Below are positions 16,056 through 24,280 of a DNA stretch of 64,000 nt, in pieces. Made by a program: the position numbers and the translations under genes. Below the pieces are notes generated by a model. That model had not been told where the DNA came from and did no database searches. It saw only the letters and a program-made list of their open reading frames with translations. Within the stretch, counting starts at the first letter, position 1. Each line of letters starts with the position of its first letter. The DNA comes from Candidatus Saccharibacteria bacterium UBA5148 (GTDB lineage Bacteria > Patescibacteriota > Saccharimonadia > Saccharimonadales > UBA4665), in the NCBI GenBank assembly GCA_002413835.1, contig DHXU01000009.1, positions 163,244 to 227,243 of the forward strand. Reading direction: 5' to 3'.

Positions 16056-17681
16056 ATGCACCCCAACCAAGCCCCACAGAACCAACCAACTATCGAAGAA
16101 CAGCGTGAAGCGTTCTTCCCAGCAGTCGCTGCCTTCGCACAAACCCCTGACAGTCAGTATGCTGCCGGACCTGATGTTCTGAAGGCTACCGGATTAACCC
16201 CACAGAAAGTATGGGAACTGGGTTATGGGACGCTCGATGATGTTAAAGCCGATGCATTGACTTGGCAGGCAAAACAAGATGCAATCGAGGCCCGCAATGC
16301 TGCCGGCAAAGCTGGCGCTGATGCATGGCATAAAGAAGTTGCTGCCGGCCGCGCTGCCAAGATAGAAGCCGATAAAGCCGTTGCCCAGGCCGAGAATAAA
16401 GTTATTGCCGACGTGGCTGCCCCGAGAGCTAAAAAGCTGTCATACCACGAAAAAATCAGCGGTCTCGGTCAAGTAGGATACGACCGTAACCCAAAACAAG
16501 CGGTTATAGACCAGCGTAATTCACGAATCAAAGCCCGCTCCCAAGTTAAAGACGCCATCAAATCAGACCCTACGCTTGGCGAAGAGCTTCATGCAATAGC
16601 TGTTGATATGGCTACTGAGCAGGGATTCGCTACCGATCATTTACAGCCACGCTACCAGCCGGTCATCATGAACCCAGCCGCCGAAGCTCGCACGAGCAAG
16701 ATAGTAGATGACCTCAAAGCGCATCAGGCCTCATTCAGTACGAAAGCTCGTCTGGCGCGACAGGCACCGACTGAGGAAGCTATCGCCGAATTTAGAGCTT
16801 TTGACAGGACTCAAACTATTAAGCAAGCTCGTATAGAGAACAAAGCGTTCGACGCTGCACAAGTTCATGAAGAAGCTATTGCCGAGAACAAAGCTTTCGA
16901 TGAAGAAGCAGAATTCCAGGCACAAACTGATGCAGAGATCAGCCGCGTCTATGAACCAGCTCAGGCTGAACACCGCAAACGTTCTACGACCCGCCGCGCC
17001 CGCGCCGCAGCCTTCGCCGGTGGCCTCATCGCCCGGACGGCTACTGGCCGCCGCGCCCAGGCTGCCACTCATAAAGTTCGGGGCCACGCCTCAACGGTTC
17101 GAGGTCATGTCTCGACAGCCAGCGCTAAGCTTGGTGCTGCCACCACTGTTCGTACAAATCGATTCAGCGAATGGATGAGGGATCCCGAAGATGGTCGTAA
17201 CCGTAGGATGTTGGTCAAAGGCGCTATAGGAACCATTGCTTTGCTGATGCTTGCAAAGGGATACAGCGAGTTAAGCCCTAGTCTGGGCGGACATGCACAG
17301 GAAGCCGCTTCTGCTGCCACTATGCCACTCGGAACAGGCAGCAGCCGTACACACCAGCTTGAGGTTCTCCAGGCACACCAGCAGATTATGGGCAATAAAA
17401 CATCGCACGTTGCAGATGTTGTTGCTAGCCATGCCAGCCATGTCAGCACCCCTGACACAACTACTGTCTACGGCTTTGATGTCAAGCCTGGCCAGTACCC
17501 ATGGGACGTACTGCAGAACGCCGGTGTTCATAACCCTATGGATGTCATTGACGCAGCAGCCAAAAAATCAGGATATTCAGTCGAATGGGTTGGTTCCGGT
17601 ACGCACCGCTCAATCGTCGTAGATGGCGTATCTGACACTGTCGGTGTCATGCAGAAGATCGGTAAGTTCATCGAACCATAG
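16056..17681 (+). CDS. Large coiled-coil protein with a late membrane span
   Basis: The 541-residue protein is Ala/Glu/Lys-rich and largely helical from 1 to about 320. A basic stretch follows (RKRSTTRRARAAAFAGG), then Ser/Ala/His repeats (VRGHASTVRGHVSTASAKLG). About 390-408 is one membrane span (KGAIGTIALLMLAKGY), leaving a C-terminal outside part of about 130 residues. The last 70 residues (around VKPGQYPWDVLQNAGV) have a weak LysM-like rhythm. No named family recognised. The strong promoter, leader and terminator suggest a monocistronic, well-expressed envelope structural protein (inference). Confidence 0.8.
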   Translation: MHPNQAPQNQPTIEEQREAFFPAVAAFAQTPDSQYAAGPDVLKATGLTPQKVWELGYGTLDDVKADALTWQAKQDAIEARNAAGKAGADAWHKEVAAGRAAKIEADKAVAQAENKVIADVAAPRAKKLSYHEKISGLGQVGYDRNPKQAVIDQRNSRIKARSQVKDAIKSDPTLGEELHAIAVDMATEQGFATDHLQPRYQPVIMNPAAEARTSKIVDDLKAHQASFSTKARLARQAPTEEAIAEFRAFDRTQTIKQARIENKAFDAAQVHEEAIAENKAFDEEAEFQAQTDAEISRVYEPAQAEHRKRSTTRRARAAAFAGGLIARTATGRRAQAATHKVRGHASTVRGHVSTASAKLGAATTVRTNRFSEWMRDPEDGRNRRMLVKGAIGTIALLMLAKGYSELSPSLGGHAQEAASAATMPLGTGSSRTHQLEVLQAHQQIMGNKTSHVADVVASHASHVSTPDTTTVYGFDVKPGQYPWDVLQNAGVHNPMDVIDAAAKKSGYSVEWVGSGTHRSIVVDGVSDTVGVMQKIGKFIEP

Positions 17682-17700
17682 TCTATGGTAGCTGACGACT

Positions 17701-17730
17701 AAAGCAGCCCCTCGCGGGCTGCTTTTTCTT
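17701..17730 (+). terminator. Rho-independent terminator
   Basis: A 10-bp stem (17701-17710 with 17716-17725), 5-base loop and a T-rich tail end the coiled-coil protein gene. Confidence 0.88.
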
Positions 17731-17742
17731 TGTCCGGTGCAG

Positions 17743-17748
17743 TATACT
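17743..17748 (+). promoter_or_regulatory. -10 box of the MurE-like gene
   Basis: TATACT ends 7 bases before the ATG at 17756; leaderless spacing. Confidence 0.6.
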
Positions 17749-17755
17749 TAAGGAC

Positions 17756-19087
17756 ATGAATGTACGGCGCTTGGTTAAGAAGTTTATTCCCGGCGGCTTG
17801 TTCGTCGCGATTGAGCCTTATGGGCACCTGGCTGAGGCCGTGGCCTTGAATGTTATGAACGGTTTCCCGGCCAAGGGACTGAAGGTCATCGGGGTAACGG
17901 GCACTAATGGCAAGACATCGACATCATATATGATCCACCGCATGTTGTTCGAGGCTGGCTACAAGGTGGGGCTGATGACAACCGTGGCCTACGGTGTTGG
18001 TGACGATATCCGTCCGCAGATCCACCACATGACCAATGTGACGGTCGGTGAGCTGATGGCGCGTCTGAAATGGATGAAAGCCCAGGGCGTCGAGTGGCTG
18101 GTGCTAGAGACGACCAGTCATGCGCTGGCCCAGAACCGCGTCTGGGGCGTTCCGTATTCGGTTGCTGTCATGACCAACGTGACACATGAACACCTGGATT
18201 ATCATAAGACGTTTGAGCGTTACCGGGACGCCAAGGCAAAGTTGTTCAAGCTGGCAGGCGCCAACTCCAAAGGCCTGCGGATCGGTATCGTCAATGCCGA
18301 CGACCCGTCGGCGGCGCATTTCAGTGCGGCCGTACCCCGCGAGATTACCTATGGTATAGACGGCGGCGCACTGCGGGCTACGGATATCCACCCGACCCCC
18401 GAGGATAGTACGTTTACGGCGAATTACGATGAGCGCCAGCTGCAACTCAAGGTCAACATCCCGGGCATATTCAATATCGCGAATGCGCTGGCGGCTGCCG
18501 CGACCGGTATCGCCATCGGACTGACTGACAAACAGATAGAGAAGGGGATCAGTGCCCTGAAGGGTGTCGAGGGCCGCATGACCAACATCAATGAAGGCCA
18601 GGACTTCAGCGTCATCGTTGACTACGCCCATACACCGGACAGTTTCGAAAAGTTATTCAAAGATCTGCGTCCGGTCGTCTCCGAGATGGGTGGCAAGCTG
18701 ATAATCATGTTCGGCTCGGCCGGACGCCGCGACGAAACCAAGCGGGCGGTGCAGGGCAAGCTGGCCGGCGAGTATGCCGACGAAGTTATTATCACCGAAG
18801 AAGACGACCGTGACATTGATGGCTACGATATCATGGAGCAGATTGCAGCCGGGGCGAAAAAGGCTGGCAAAGTCCAGGAGCGCGACCTGTTCCTGATACA
18901 TGACCGCACCGAGGCCATCCAGTTCGCCGTCCGACGGGCAGGCAAAGGCGACACGGTGCTGCTGCTTGGCAAGGGCCACGAAAAGACTATTGAGCGTGCT
19001 AACGGCGAGAATCCGTGGGACGAGATCGGGACGGCTCACCAGGCAGTCAAGAGTTTGTTAAAGAAGCATAAAGGTGTTACACTATAG
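17756..19087 (+). CDS. MurE-like UDP-N-acetylmuramyl-peptide ligase, short form
   Basis: This 443-residue Mur ligase adds an amino acid to UDP-MurNAc-dipeptide in peptidoglycan synthesis, or a related reaction. The ATP loop is GVTGTNGKTSTS (about 46-57); ETTSHAL, NVTHEHLDYH, the carbamylated-lysine region (AKAKLF) and the C-terminal VDYAHTPDSFEKL are typical of MurE. The N-terminal uridine-binding domain of about 100 residues is nearly absent. The DNPR-type substrate motif reads EEDDRD, so neither classic mDAP nor standard lysine choice can be assigned. A leaderless start is likely. Confidence 0.85.
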   Translation: MNVRRLVKKFIPGGLFVAIEPYGHLAEAVALNVMNGFPAKGLKVIGVTGTNGKTSTSYMIHRMLFEAGYKVGLMTTVAYGVGDDIRPQIHHMTNVTVGELMARLKWMKAQGVEWLVLETTSHALAQNRVWGVPYSVAVMTNVTHEHLDYHKTFERYRDAKAKLFKLAGANSKGLRIGIVNADDPSAAHFSAAVPREITYGIDGGALRATDIHPTPEDSTFTANYDERQLQLKVNIPGIFNIANALAAAATGIAIGLTDKQIEKGISALKGVEGRMTNINEGQDFSVIVDYAHTPDSFEKLFKDLRPVVSEMGGKLIIMFGSAGRRDETKRAVQGKLAGEYADEVIITEEDDRDIDGYDIMEQIAAGAKKAGKVQERDLFLIHDRTEAIQFAVRRAGKGDTVLLLGKGHEKTIERANGENPWDEIGTAHQAVKSLLKKHKGVTL

Positions 19088-19090
19088 TAA

Positions 19091-19354
19091 ATGACTACGT
19101 CAGAACAACCTCAAGCTTATAGCCCGTCGACTCCACTGCAGGAGTTCTTGACTACAGCCGGTCTCGAAGTTGCCATGCTTGAGCAGGAGGTAGCGACAGC
19201 CCATCAGCTGCTATTACAACGAGTATCTACCGAGCAAGTTGCCAGGGATCCGGACTTGAGTTTCCGCTTAGGCAGACTGACGCTCGGTCAGGAGTGGCTG
19301 GCCCGACTGGTGGCAATCATAGGTGAACAGCCGGTTGACCAGAAAACTATCTAA
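19091..19354 (+). CDS. Small helical hypothetical protein
   Basis: The 87-residue protein has its start 3 bases after the MurE-like stop, so it is probably translated from the same mRNA. It is helical and acidic (LEVAMLEQEVATAHQLLLQR), without membrane segments. I do not recognise it. Confidence 0.65.
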   Translation: MTTSEQPQAYSPSTPLQEFLTTAGLEVAMLEQEVATAHQLLLQRVSTEQVARDPDLSFRLGRLTLGQEWLARLVAIIGEQPVDQKTI

Positions 19355-19365
19355 GCATAACAATA

Positions 19366-19394
19366 TTGACAAAGTGCTAAGTACTTGCTATACT
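19366..19394 (+). promoter_or_regulatory. sigma70-type promoter with A-rich leader
   Basis: TTGACA (19366-19371), 17 bases ending TGC, TATACT (19389-19394). A leader of about 30 bases has TAAAAAACAAAAAAGGAA, combining the A-rich element and a Shine-Dalgarno site. Confidence 0.8.
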
Positions 19395-19429
19395 ACAACT
19401 GTTCTATAAAAAACAAAAAAGGAATAAAA

Positions 19430-19708
19430 ATGTTAAAACAGCAAGAAGTTCCCGCAGCAGTATTGGCCGTACAGGACCTCAAAAACGATGTCACGTCTCC
19501 GGAAGACGAAATGGTATTGAAGGCCTGGCGAGCTGAAGTCGGCAGCCAGCGGGCTGCTGCAGTCGCCAATCTTGGTAGCCGTGCCGTCCAGGTCGAGCAG
19601 GTTGAAGCCCAGGGCGTCGTTGTACCAGTCAGTGTCATACATCAGGAACTGGCCGAAGGCCATGAATTCCCGGCCGCCTATAACGGCGGTGCACACTCGA
19701 ATCGTTAA
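19430..19708 (+). CDS. Small hypothetical protein, strongly expressed by its signals
   Basis: The 92-residue soluble protein has an Ala/Val/Glu-rich composition and no recognised motif. The start at 19430 is set by AAAAGGAAT just upstream; the longer frame begins inside the promoter. It is flanked by a near-consensus promoter and a terminator, so it forms its own transcript of about 350 bases. Function unknown. Confidence 0.7.
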   Translation: MLKQQEVPAAVLAVQDLKNDVTSPEDEMVLKAWRAEVGSQRAAAVANLGSRAVQVEQVEAQGVVVPVSVIHQELAEGHEFPAAYNGGAHSNR

Positions 19709-19725
19709 GATATAGTGCGCGTAGT

Positions 19726-19752
19726 AAAGCAGCCCTCCCGGGGGCTGTTTTT
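19726..19752 (+). terminator. Rho-independent terminator
   Basis: A GC-rich stem of about 10 bp with a small loop is followed by TTTTTAT. It may also serve the minus-strand gene ending at 19775. Confidence 0.85.
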
Positions 19753-19774
19753 ATATTGACTTTATATATTGTCT

Positions 19775-20644
19775 CTATATGTTGTCGAGAGTCAGGGTGG
19801 TACAGCGGATGTAGCCACCGCCTTTGGCTAGTTCGTGGATGTCGGGGGTGATAGTGGCGAGGCCGTGGGCTTCAACGGCCGTCTGGAAGATGGGAGCGCC
19901 GGAACTCATGATAACGGTCTCGCCGGTGGATACGAGATTGCAGGCATAGGCGCCTTTGGCTTCCTGAAGTGAAACTTCTATCTTCTGCATCGGCAGGGCG
20001 GCAATCTTGTCCTGACTGTCAGGCGTGAAGGCGTCTGGGCACCAGGCGATGAGATCGGGGGTGAGGACGGAGATCGCCAGATCGATATCATAGAAAAAGC
20101 TGTCCGGCCAGCCGGAATAGTGGTTGATCATCGGTTGGCCGGCCTCATCGAGCTGGGGCACGGCCTGCAGGGATATGACGTCGTAACCAAGTGTGTCGGC
20201 TATGAAACGGTGGACGGCTGGGTCGCTGCGGTACCCAGTACCGGCCAGCAGGAAGTTGCCGCAGGGCAGGGCATCACCCTGGCCGCTGAACTTCAGACCG
20301 TCAGGGATGGTAATGATGTCTTTGCCGTAGCTGCGCAGCACTTCGGCGGCATAAGGTTCTTCGGCCTGGCGGGCATTGGGCAGGCGGGACATGACGGCTT
20401 TGTTGCCACGGACCAGCGCCCAGTTAGCGGTGTAGACACCGTCCTGGCAAGCGGCCGGCGAGGGAACGCGGCGGACTTCGACGCCGGCACTGATGAGGGC
20501 TGCCCGGATGGAATCGTGCTCGACCTTGGCTTGGTCCCGGTCAATCGGGACCTCGGCGTCCATAAAGGCGTTGATGGCCTGTGCATCGTCGAAGTTGTCG
20601 ACATCGGACATGAGCACTATCTGGTTGATGCGAACGGATGACAT
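19775..20644 (-). CDS. Amidinotransferase/DDAH-fold (guanidino-group modifying) enzyme
   Basis: This 289-residue protein belongs to the pentein superfamily that acts on arginine-like guanidino groups (DDAH, arginine deiminase, amidinotransferases). Seen are the N-terminal QIVLMSDVDNFDDAQ, DGVYTANWALV (substrate Asp), QGDALPCGNFLLAG, a conserved HYSGWPDSFFYDIDLA with the His/Asp pair, and the nucleophile Cys near residue 281 in GGGYIRCTTLTL. The substrate is not clear. TATACT (minus, 20653-20658) 8 bases before ATG 20644 fixes the start. Confidence 0.85.
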   Translation of the reverse strand: MSSVRINQIVLMSDVDNFDDAQAINAFMDAEVPIDRDQAKVEHDSIRAALISAGVEVRRVPSPAACQDGVYTANWALVRGNKAVMSRLPNARQAEEPYAAEVLRSYGKDIITIPDGLKFSGQGDALPCGNFLLAGTGYRSDPAVHRFIADTLGYDVISLQAVPQLDEAGQPMINHYSGWPDSFFYDIDLAISVLTPDLIAWCPDAFTPDSQDKIAALPMQKIEVSLQEAKGAYACNLVSTGETVIMSSGAPIFQTAVEAHGLATITPDIHELAKGGGYIRCTTLTLDNI

Positions 20645-20878
20645 TATTGATAAGTATACCAAAAATAAAAAATTCCGGGTTCGATGTTGCTGGTGGTGCT
20701 TGGTGAAGCAGCGGGAGGCCGGTGAAGGTCTCAAAAGCAAAATCAAACCCGGGTGGCCGGAAGGTGTGCTCGTGGCGTCTGACCTGTAGGTCACGCACGA
20801 ATTACGCACACCCTCCGGATGTCCTGGTTCAGCTGACGCGCCGGGGGTGGTGGGCGTCTTGCTGCTGCGAGGCGTTGT
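20645..20878. other. Intergenic stretch, GC-rich, no supported gene
   Basis: Apart from the -10 box at 20653-20658, the stretch shows no frame with good signals. It is richer in GC than usual from about 20690 on, like the gene to its right, and may be part of the same foreign segment. Confidence 0.4.
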
Positions 20879-21349
20879 TCAGCGCGGCTGCGGGGTGGTG
20901 GTGACCACGCTGCCGTTGTCCGAAGACGAGTAGTACTGGGCCGTGTTGCCACTGAGCAGAACGCTGAAGCGCTCGAAGCAGCGCTCGATCCAGGCGCAGT
21001 AGTCCGCGTAGTGGTGGAACTCGGCCGTCTCGGGTTCGAGGACATCGAGCTCGATCCTGATGAGGTTGTCGACTGCGACCCACTTGGACACGTACTCGAT
21101 GTTGTCGCCGTCGCCGATGGCGATGAGCTTCTGGGTGAGCACGTCGGTGCATCCGTGGCCCCGTTTGGAGACGTCGATGGCATCGGCGATGATCTGCTTC
21201 GCCAGCGCGTGCGTCATGCCGCGGGCCGACTCGTCGAGGGTGATCTTGAGGAGGAGCCACACGGTCGGCTGCGGGCCGCTGTGGTCCTTGACCTCGATGG
21301 TGCCGAGGCCCGGGATGCGGCGGGACAGCGTACTGTCTGTACTGGTCAT
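20879..21349 (-). CDS. Hypothetical protein with foreign codon use
   Basis: The 156-residue soluble protein has alternating strand and helix (TVWLLLKITLDESARGMTHA). I do not recognise its family. Almost every codon ends in G or C (CTC, GAG, AAG, ATC, GAC), unlike neighbours, in the style of high-GC actinobacteria. AGAGAGAAGG precedes the ATG and there is no leaderless -10. Three frames are open here because of the GC content; this one has the best start and the most protein-like composition. Likely acquired DNA. Confidence 0.65.
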   Translation of the reverse strand: MTSTDSTLSRRIPGLGTIEVKDHSGPQPTVWLLLKITLDESARGMTHALAKQIIADAIDVSKRGHGCTDVLTQKLIAIGDGDNIEYVSKWVAVDNLIRIELDVLEPETAEFHHYADYCAWIERCFERFSVLLSGNTAQYYSSSDNGSVVTTTPQPR

Positions 21350-21451
21350 GGGTATGACCTTCTCTCTGTGAACAACTGCTGAATGTAGCTGGACCCCGTA
21401 AGAATAACAAATTAATCTGCTTTTGGCAACATATATGTTAGAATGTCAATA

Positions 21452-21934
21452 ATGACAAGTGAACTACATCCAGACAGAGATTACAGCCCCGAAGGGGAGC
21501 ATGGTTTTGAGTTCCGGCTATTGCTCGGATTTATCCGGAGCAAGTTTATTAATGCCCGGCACAAGCAGCAGACTGTCAGTGAAGCGCGCTTCCATATGTA
21601 TCTGATATCTGATGAAATTCCGAACACGCTGATCGGGCATTTTGCGCTGGCTGACAAGACGACTGCCCGCAACTTATTACGGATGGATCCCGCTGAAACG
21701 CTAGAGCTCGGCGTCCCGCTGACCTTCGAGCGTGATGGTACACCCGCCCCCGAAACGAACGGGCCTGAGAATGACTACTTTTTGATATTTCAGCATGTCG
21801 AAGGCATGAGCCGCCAGATAATTATCAATCAGGAGTCTGCCGAAGAACTTCTTTTTGGCGAAGACCCGATGGTGCCCGACCTCCTGAAAAAAATCGACAC
21901 CTATTCTATCGTCCCAATCCGCCTCAGCGAGTAG
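21452..21934 (+). CDS. Hypothetical soluble protein
   Basis: This 160-residue protein has a mixed alpha/beta pattern (EFRLLLGFIRSKFI, FHMYLISDEIPNTLIGHF). The ATG at 21443 lies within TAGAAT (21439-21444), so I take ATG 21452, 7 bases after the box, as a leaderless start. It directly precedes the groESL promoter on the same strand. No family recognised. Confidence 0.7.
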   Translation: MTSELHPDRDYSPEGEHGFEFRLLLGFIRSKFINARHKQQTVSEARFHMYLISDEIPNTLIGHFALADKTTARNLLRMDPAETLELGVPLTFERDGTPAPETNGPENDYFLIFQHVEGMSRQIIINQESAEELLFGEDPMVPDLLKKIDTYSIVPIRLSE

Positions 21935-21941
21935 GATGGGC

Positions 21942-21971
21942 TTGACGGGACTCCTAGCACTCAATTATTAT
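21942..21971 (+). promoter_or_regulatory. groESL promoter
   Basis: TTGACG (21942-21947), 18-base spacer, TATTAT (21966-21971). The -10 lies in the spacer of the first CIRCE element, so repressor binding would block RNA polymerase. Confidence 0.7.
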
Positions 21972-22010
21972 GAGTGCTAGGAGTTAGCACTCTCTATACC
22001 ATAGTGCTAA
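21954..22010. promoter_or_regulatory. Tandem CIRCE operators (HrcA binding)
   Basis: The first CIRCE is CTAGCACTC-N9-GAGTGCTAG (21954-21980), the second TTAGCACTC-N9-TAGTGCTAA (21984-22010). The consensus is TTAGCACTC-N9-GAGTGCTAA, the HrcA heat-shock operator. The two copies are 3 bases apart and lie between promoter and groES. hrcA itself is not in the window. Confidence 0.95.
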
Positions 22011-22040
22011 AGCAGAGACAGTTAAAAGGAGGAGTACTAT

Positions 22041-22307
22041 ATGGGTGCAAATATTCAACCACTCGCTGATTACGTCGTGGCACAGGCCGAAGAAGCTGCC
22101 AGCAAGACGGCCAGCGGATTATATCTGCCGGACAACGCCAAGGAGAAGCCGAAGACTGCCAAAGTCGTGGCTGTCGGCAAAGAAGCCAAGCAGGTTCGTG
22201 TCGGCGACCGGATCATTTATAAAAGCTACAGTACGACAGATATAAAAATCGGCTCGGAAGAGTACATGCTGGTCAAAGAAGAAGATATCTTAGCGACGGT
22301 CAAATGA
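22041..22307 (+). CDS. groES: Co-chaperonin GroES
   Basis: The 88-residue Cpn10 forms the heptameric lid of GroEL. Seen are IQPLADYVVAQ, the mobile loop KTASGLYLPD, and the VVAVGKEAKQVRVGDRIIY core. AAAGGAGGAG precedes ATG 22041. Its stop overlaps the next small frame by 4 bases (ATGA), placing that frame between groES and groEL. Confidence 0.97.
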   Translation: MGANIQPLADYVVAQAEEAASKTASGLYLPDNAKEKPKTAKVVAVGKEAKQVRVGDRIIYKSYSTTDIKIGSEEYMLVKEEDILATVK

Positions 22308-22465
22308 TTATGTTATTTGCTACTGCCGGATTAGGTGAGATGTCGGACATGGAATCGAGCATTCTCGGCGCGGTAGCAGGCTTTATGGTGATTTCCGGAC
22401 TGGCGGTCTTAGCCGTCGTAGTGGTACGAGAAATGAATAAGTTTATGAAACAGAGGAGAAAATAG
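22304..22465 (+). CDS. Micro-ORF between groES and groEL, single-span membrane protein
   Basis: This 53-codon frame starts in an ATGA overlap with groES. It ends in TAG immediately before the groEL ATG (22466). Residues 20-41 form one strongly hydrophobic helix (ILGAVAGFMVISGLAVLAVV), followed by a basic tail (REMNKFMKQRRK), so N-out/C-in topology is predicted. The groEL Shine-Dalgarno site (AGAGGAGA) lies within its last codons. The double junction leaves no spare base, which favours real translation. I know no such protein in standard groESL operons. Confidence 0.75.
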   Translation: MIMLFATAGLGEMSDMESSILGAVAGFMVISGLAVLAVVVVREMNKFMKQRRK

Positions 22466-24130
22466 ATGGCTAAAAAAGTATTTTATGACGATGACGCCCG
22501 ACGGCGTGTACTCGGCGGGGCACAGATTCTGTATGACGCAGTCAAAACGACGATGGGTCCGAAGGGGCGTAACGTGGTCATCAGCAAATCATATGGCTCG
22601 CCGACGGTGACTCACGATGGCGTGACGGTTGCTAAAGGTGTCGAGATCGCTGATGTCGACGATGAGACACTGGGATACAAAGTCGGCGCGGAGCTTATCA
22701 AGCAGGTTGCCAGCAAGATGAACGACACGGCCGGCGACGGTACGACGACTGTGACTGTGCTGACCTATCACATCCTGAACGAGGCTAATAAGCTGATCGC
22801 TGCCGGCCACAACCCGATATTGCTGCGCAAAGGGCTGGAAGCTGCTGCCAGCGAAGTTATCGCCAAGCTTGAGACATTGGCTGAGGATATCAAAGGCAAG
22901 AAGAGCCGGGTAGCGGAAGTCGCGACTATCTCGGCCGGTGACGCCGCTATCGGTGAGCTGATCGCTGATGTCATGGACGCAGTCGGCCGCGACGGCATCG
23001 TGACCGTCGAAGAGGGCCAGGGGCTGCTACTGGAGAAGGAAATCGTCGAGGGCTTTACCTTTGACCGCGGATTTGTCAGCCCGTACATGGTTACTGACAC
23101 GGCCCGCATGGAAGCTGTCTATGACAAGCCGGCCATCGTCATTACTGACAAGAAAATCTCCAGTGTTCAGGAATTCCTGCCATTACTCGAGAAGTTAGCT
23201 CAGGCCGGTAAGAAAGACCTGGTGCTGATCGCCGAAGATGTCGAAGGCGAAGCTCTCGGTACGCTGGTGTTGAACCGCCTGAAGGGTGTCTTCAACACGG
23301 TTGCTATCAAAGCGCCGTCATTCGGGGATCGCCGCAAGGACATCCTGAACGACATCGCCATCCTGACTGGTGCAACCGTCGTCAGCGACGACCAGGGCAA
23401 TACATTCGAGAACGTTGGTCTTGAGGTCGTCGGTACGGCCCGCCGCGTCATTGTCGCCAAGGACGAGACAACTATCATCGAAGGCGGTGGTACGCCAACT
23501 GAGCTGGATGCCCGCATCAAGCAGATTACGGCCCAGGCCGATGCTGCCAGCAGTGAATATGACAAGGAGAACCTGGAGAAGCGCCGGGCTGCGCTCAGTG
23601 GCAAAGTCGCTGTCATCAAAGTCGGCGGTGCGACTGAGACTGAGATTGAAGAGAAGAAGTTCCGCGTCGATGACGCTGTCCATGCTGTCAAGGCGGCTCT
23701 GGCTGAAGGTATCGTGCCGGGCGGTGGCGTAACGCTGATTAACCTGAGCAGCAGTGTCAGTTTCAAAGACATGTCAGTCGGCGATGACGAGGTGGCTGTT
23801 ACCGCAGGCAAGCATTTGCTCATCAAGGCACTGGAACAACCGTTCCGGATCCTGATTGCTAACTCCGGCCTGAATGCTGATGAGTGGCTGCCGCTGGTCC
23901 GTAAGGCCAAATCGGGGCAGGGAGTCAATGTTAATGACCCATCGAAACTGGTTGACCTGAAATCGGTCGGTGTTGTTGACCCTGTGATGGTGACCCGTAA
24001 GGCGATTGAGAACGCTGTTTCCATCGCTGGAACCTCTATGACGATGGGCGCTCTCGTCGTCGATGTACCTGAAAAGGCATCGGCCGCTCCTGATATGAGC
24101 GGTATGGGTGGCATGGGCGGGATGATGTAA
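22466..24130 (+). CDS. groEL: Chaperonin GroEL
   Basis: This 554-residue Cpn60 folds proteins in an ATP-driven double ring. Visible are the ATP motifs (TMGPKGRNVV near the start and DTAGDGTTT around 85), GIVTVEEG, VIKVGGATETE, EGIVPGGGVTL and the flexible C terminus ending GMGGMGGMM. It is the last gene of the CIRCE-controlled operon. The minus-strand long frames opposite are shadows. Confidence 0.98.
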   Translation: MAKKVFYDDDARRRVLGGAQILYDAVKTTMGPKGRNVVISKSYGSPTVTHDGVTVAKGVEIADVDDETLGYKVGAELIKQVASKMNDTAGDGTTTVTVLTYHILNEANKLIAAGHNPILLRKGLEAAASEVIAKLETLAEDIKGKKSRVAEVATISAGDAAIGELIADVMDAVGRDGIVTVEEGQGLLLEKEIVEGFTFDRGFVSPYMVTDTARMEAVYDKPAIVITDKKISSVQEFLPLLEKLAQAGKKDLVLIAEDVEGEALGTLVLNRLKGVFNTVAIKAPSFGDRRKDILNDIAILTGATVVSDDQGNTFENVGLEVVGTARRVIVAKDETTIIEGGGTPTELDARIKQITAQADAASSEYDKENLEKRRAALSGKVAVIKVGGATETEIEEKKFRVDDAVHAVKAALAEGIVPGGGVTLINLSSSVSFKDMSVGDDEVAVTAGKHLLIKALEQPFRILIANSGLNADEWLPLVRKAKSGQGVNVNDPSKLVDLKSVGVVDPVMVTRKAIENAVSIAGTSMTMGALVVDVPEKASAAPDMSGMGGMGGMM

Positions 24131-24280
24131 CAGAGGTAATGAGACACCCGCCAGCAATCCGGTTAATCCTGAGACTGCACATGTCAGCACTCATGCCTTT
24201 GGAGTCAAGTGGGTTGCCACGAAGCTGCAGAGAGCCAGAAACATTCTTTTTGAGTAGGCTCCCGCCCTCGCTGAGCGATG

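Noticed and set aside
20829..21410. 193-codon frame overlapping the foreign-looking gene
   Set aside because: Arg/His/Pro-heavy composition typical of a shadow frame in GC-rich DNA; the 156-codon frame has a better start and composition.
8450..22310. Recoding of TGA as Gly (Gracilibacteria code)
   Set aside because: TGA closes well-defined genes such as the aminotransferase and groES in ATGA overlaps, so it is a normal stop.
23200..24147. 315-codon minus-strand frame opposite groEL
   Set aside because: Shadow of a high-GC coding region; low-complexity Ser/Pro/Arg composition and no start signals.
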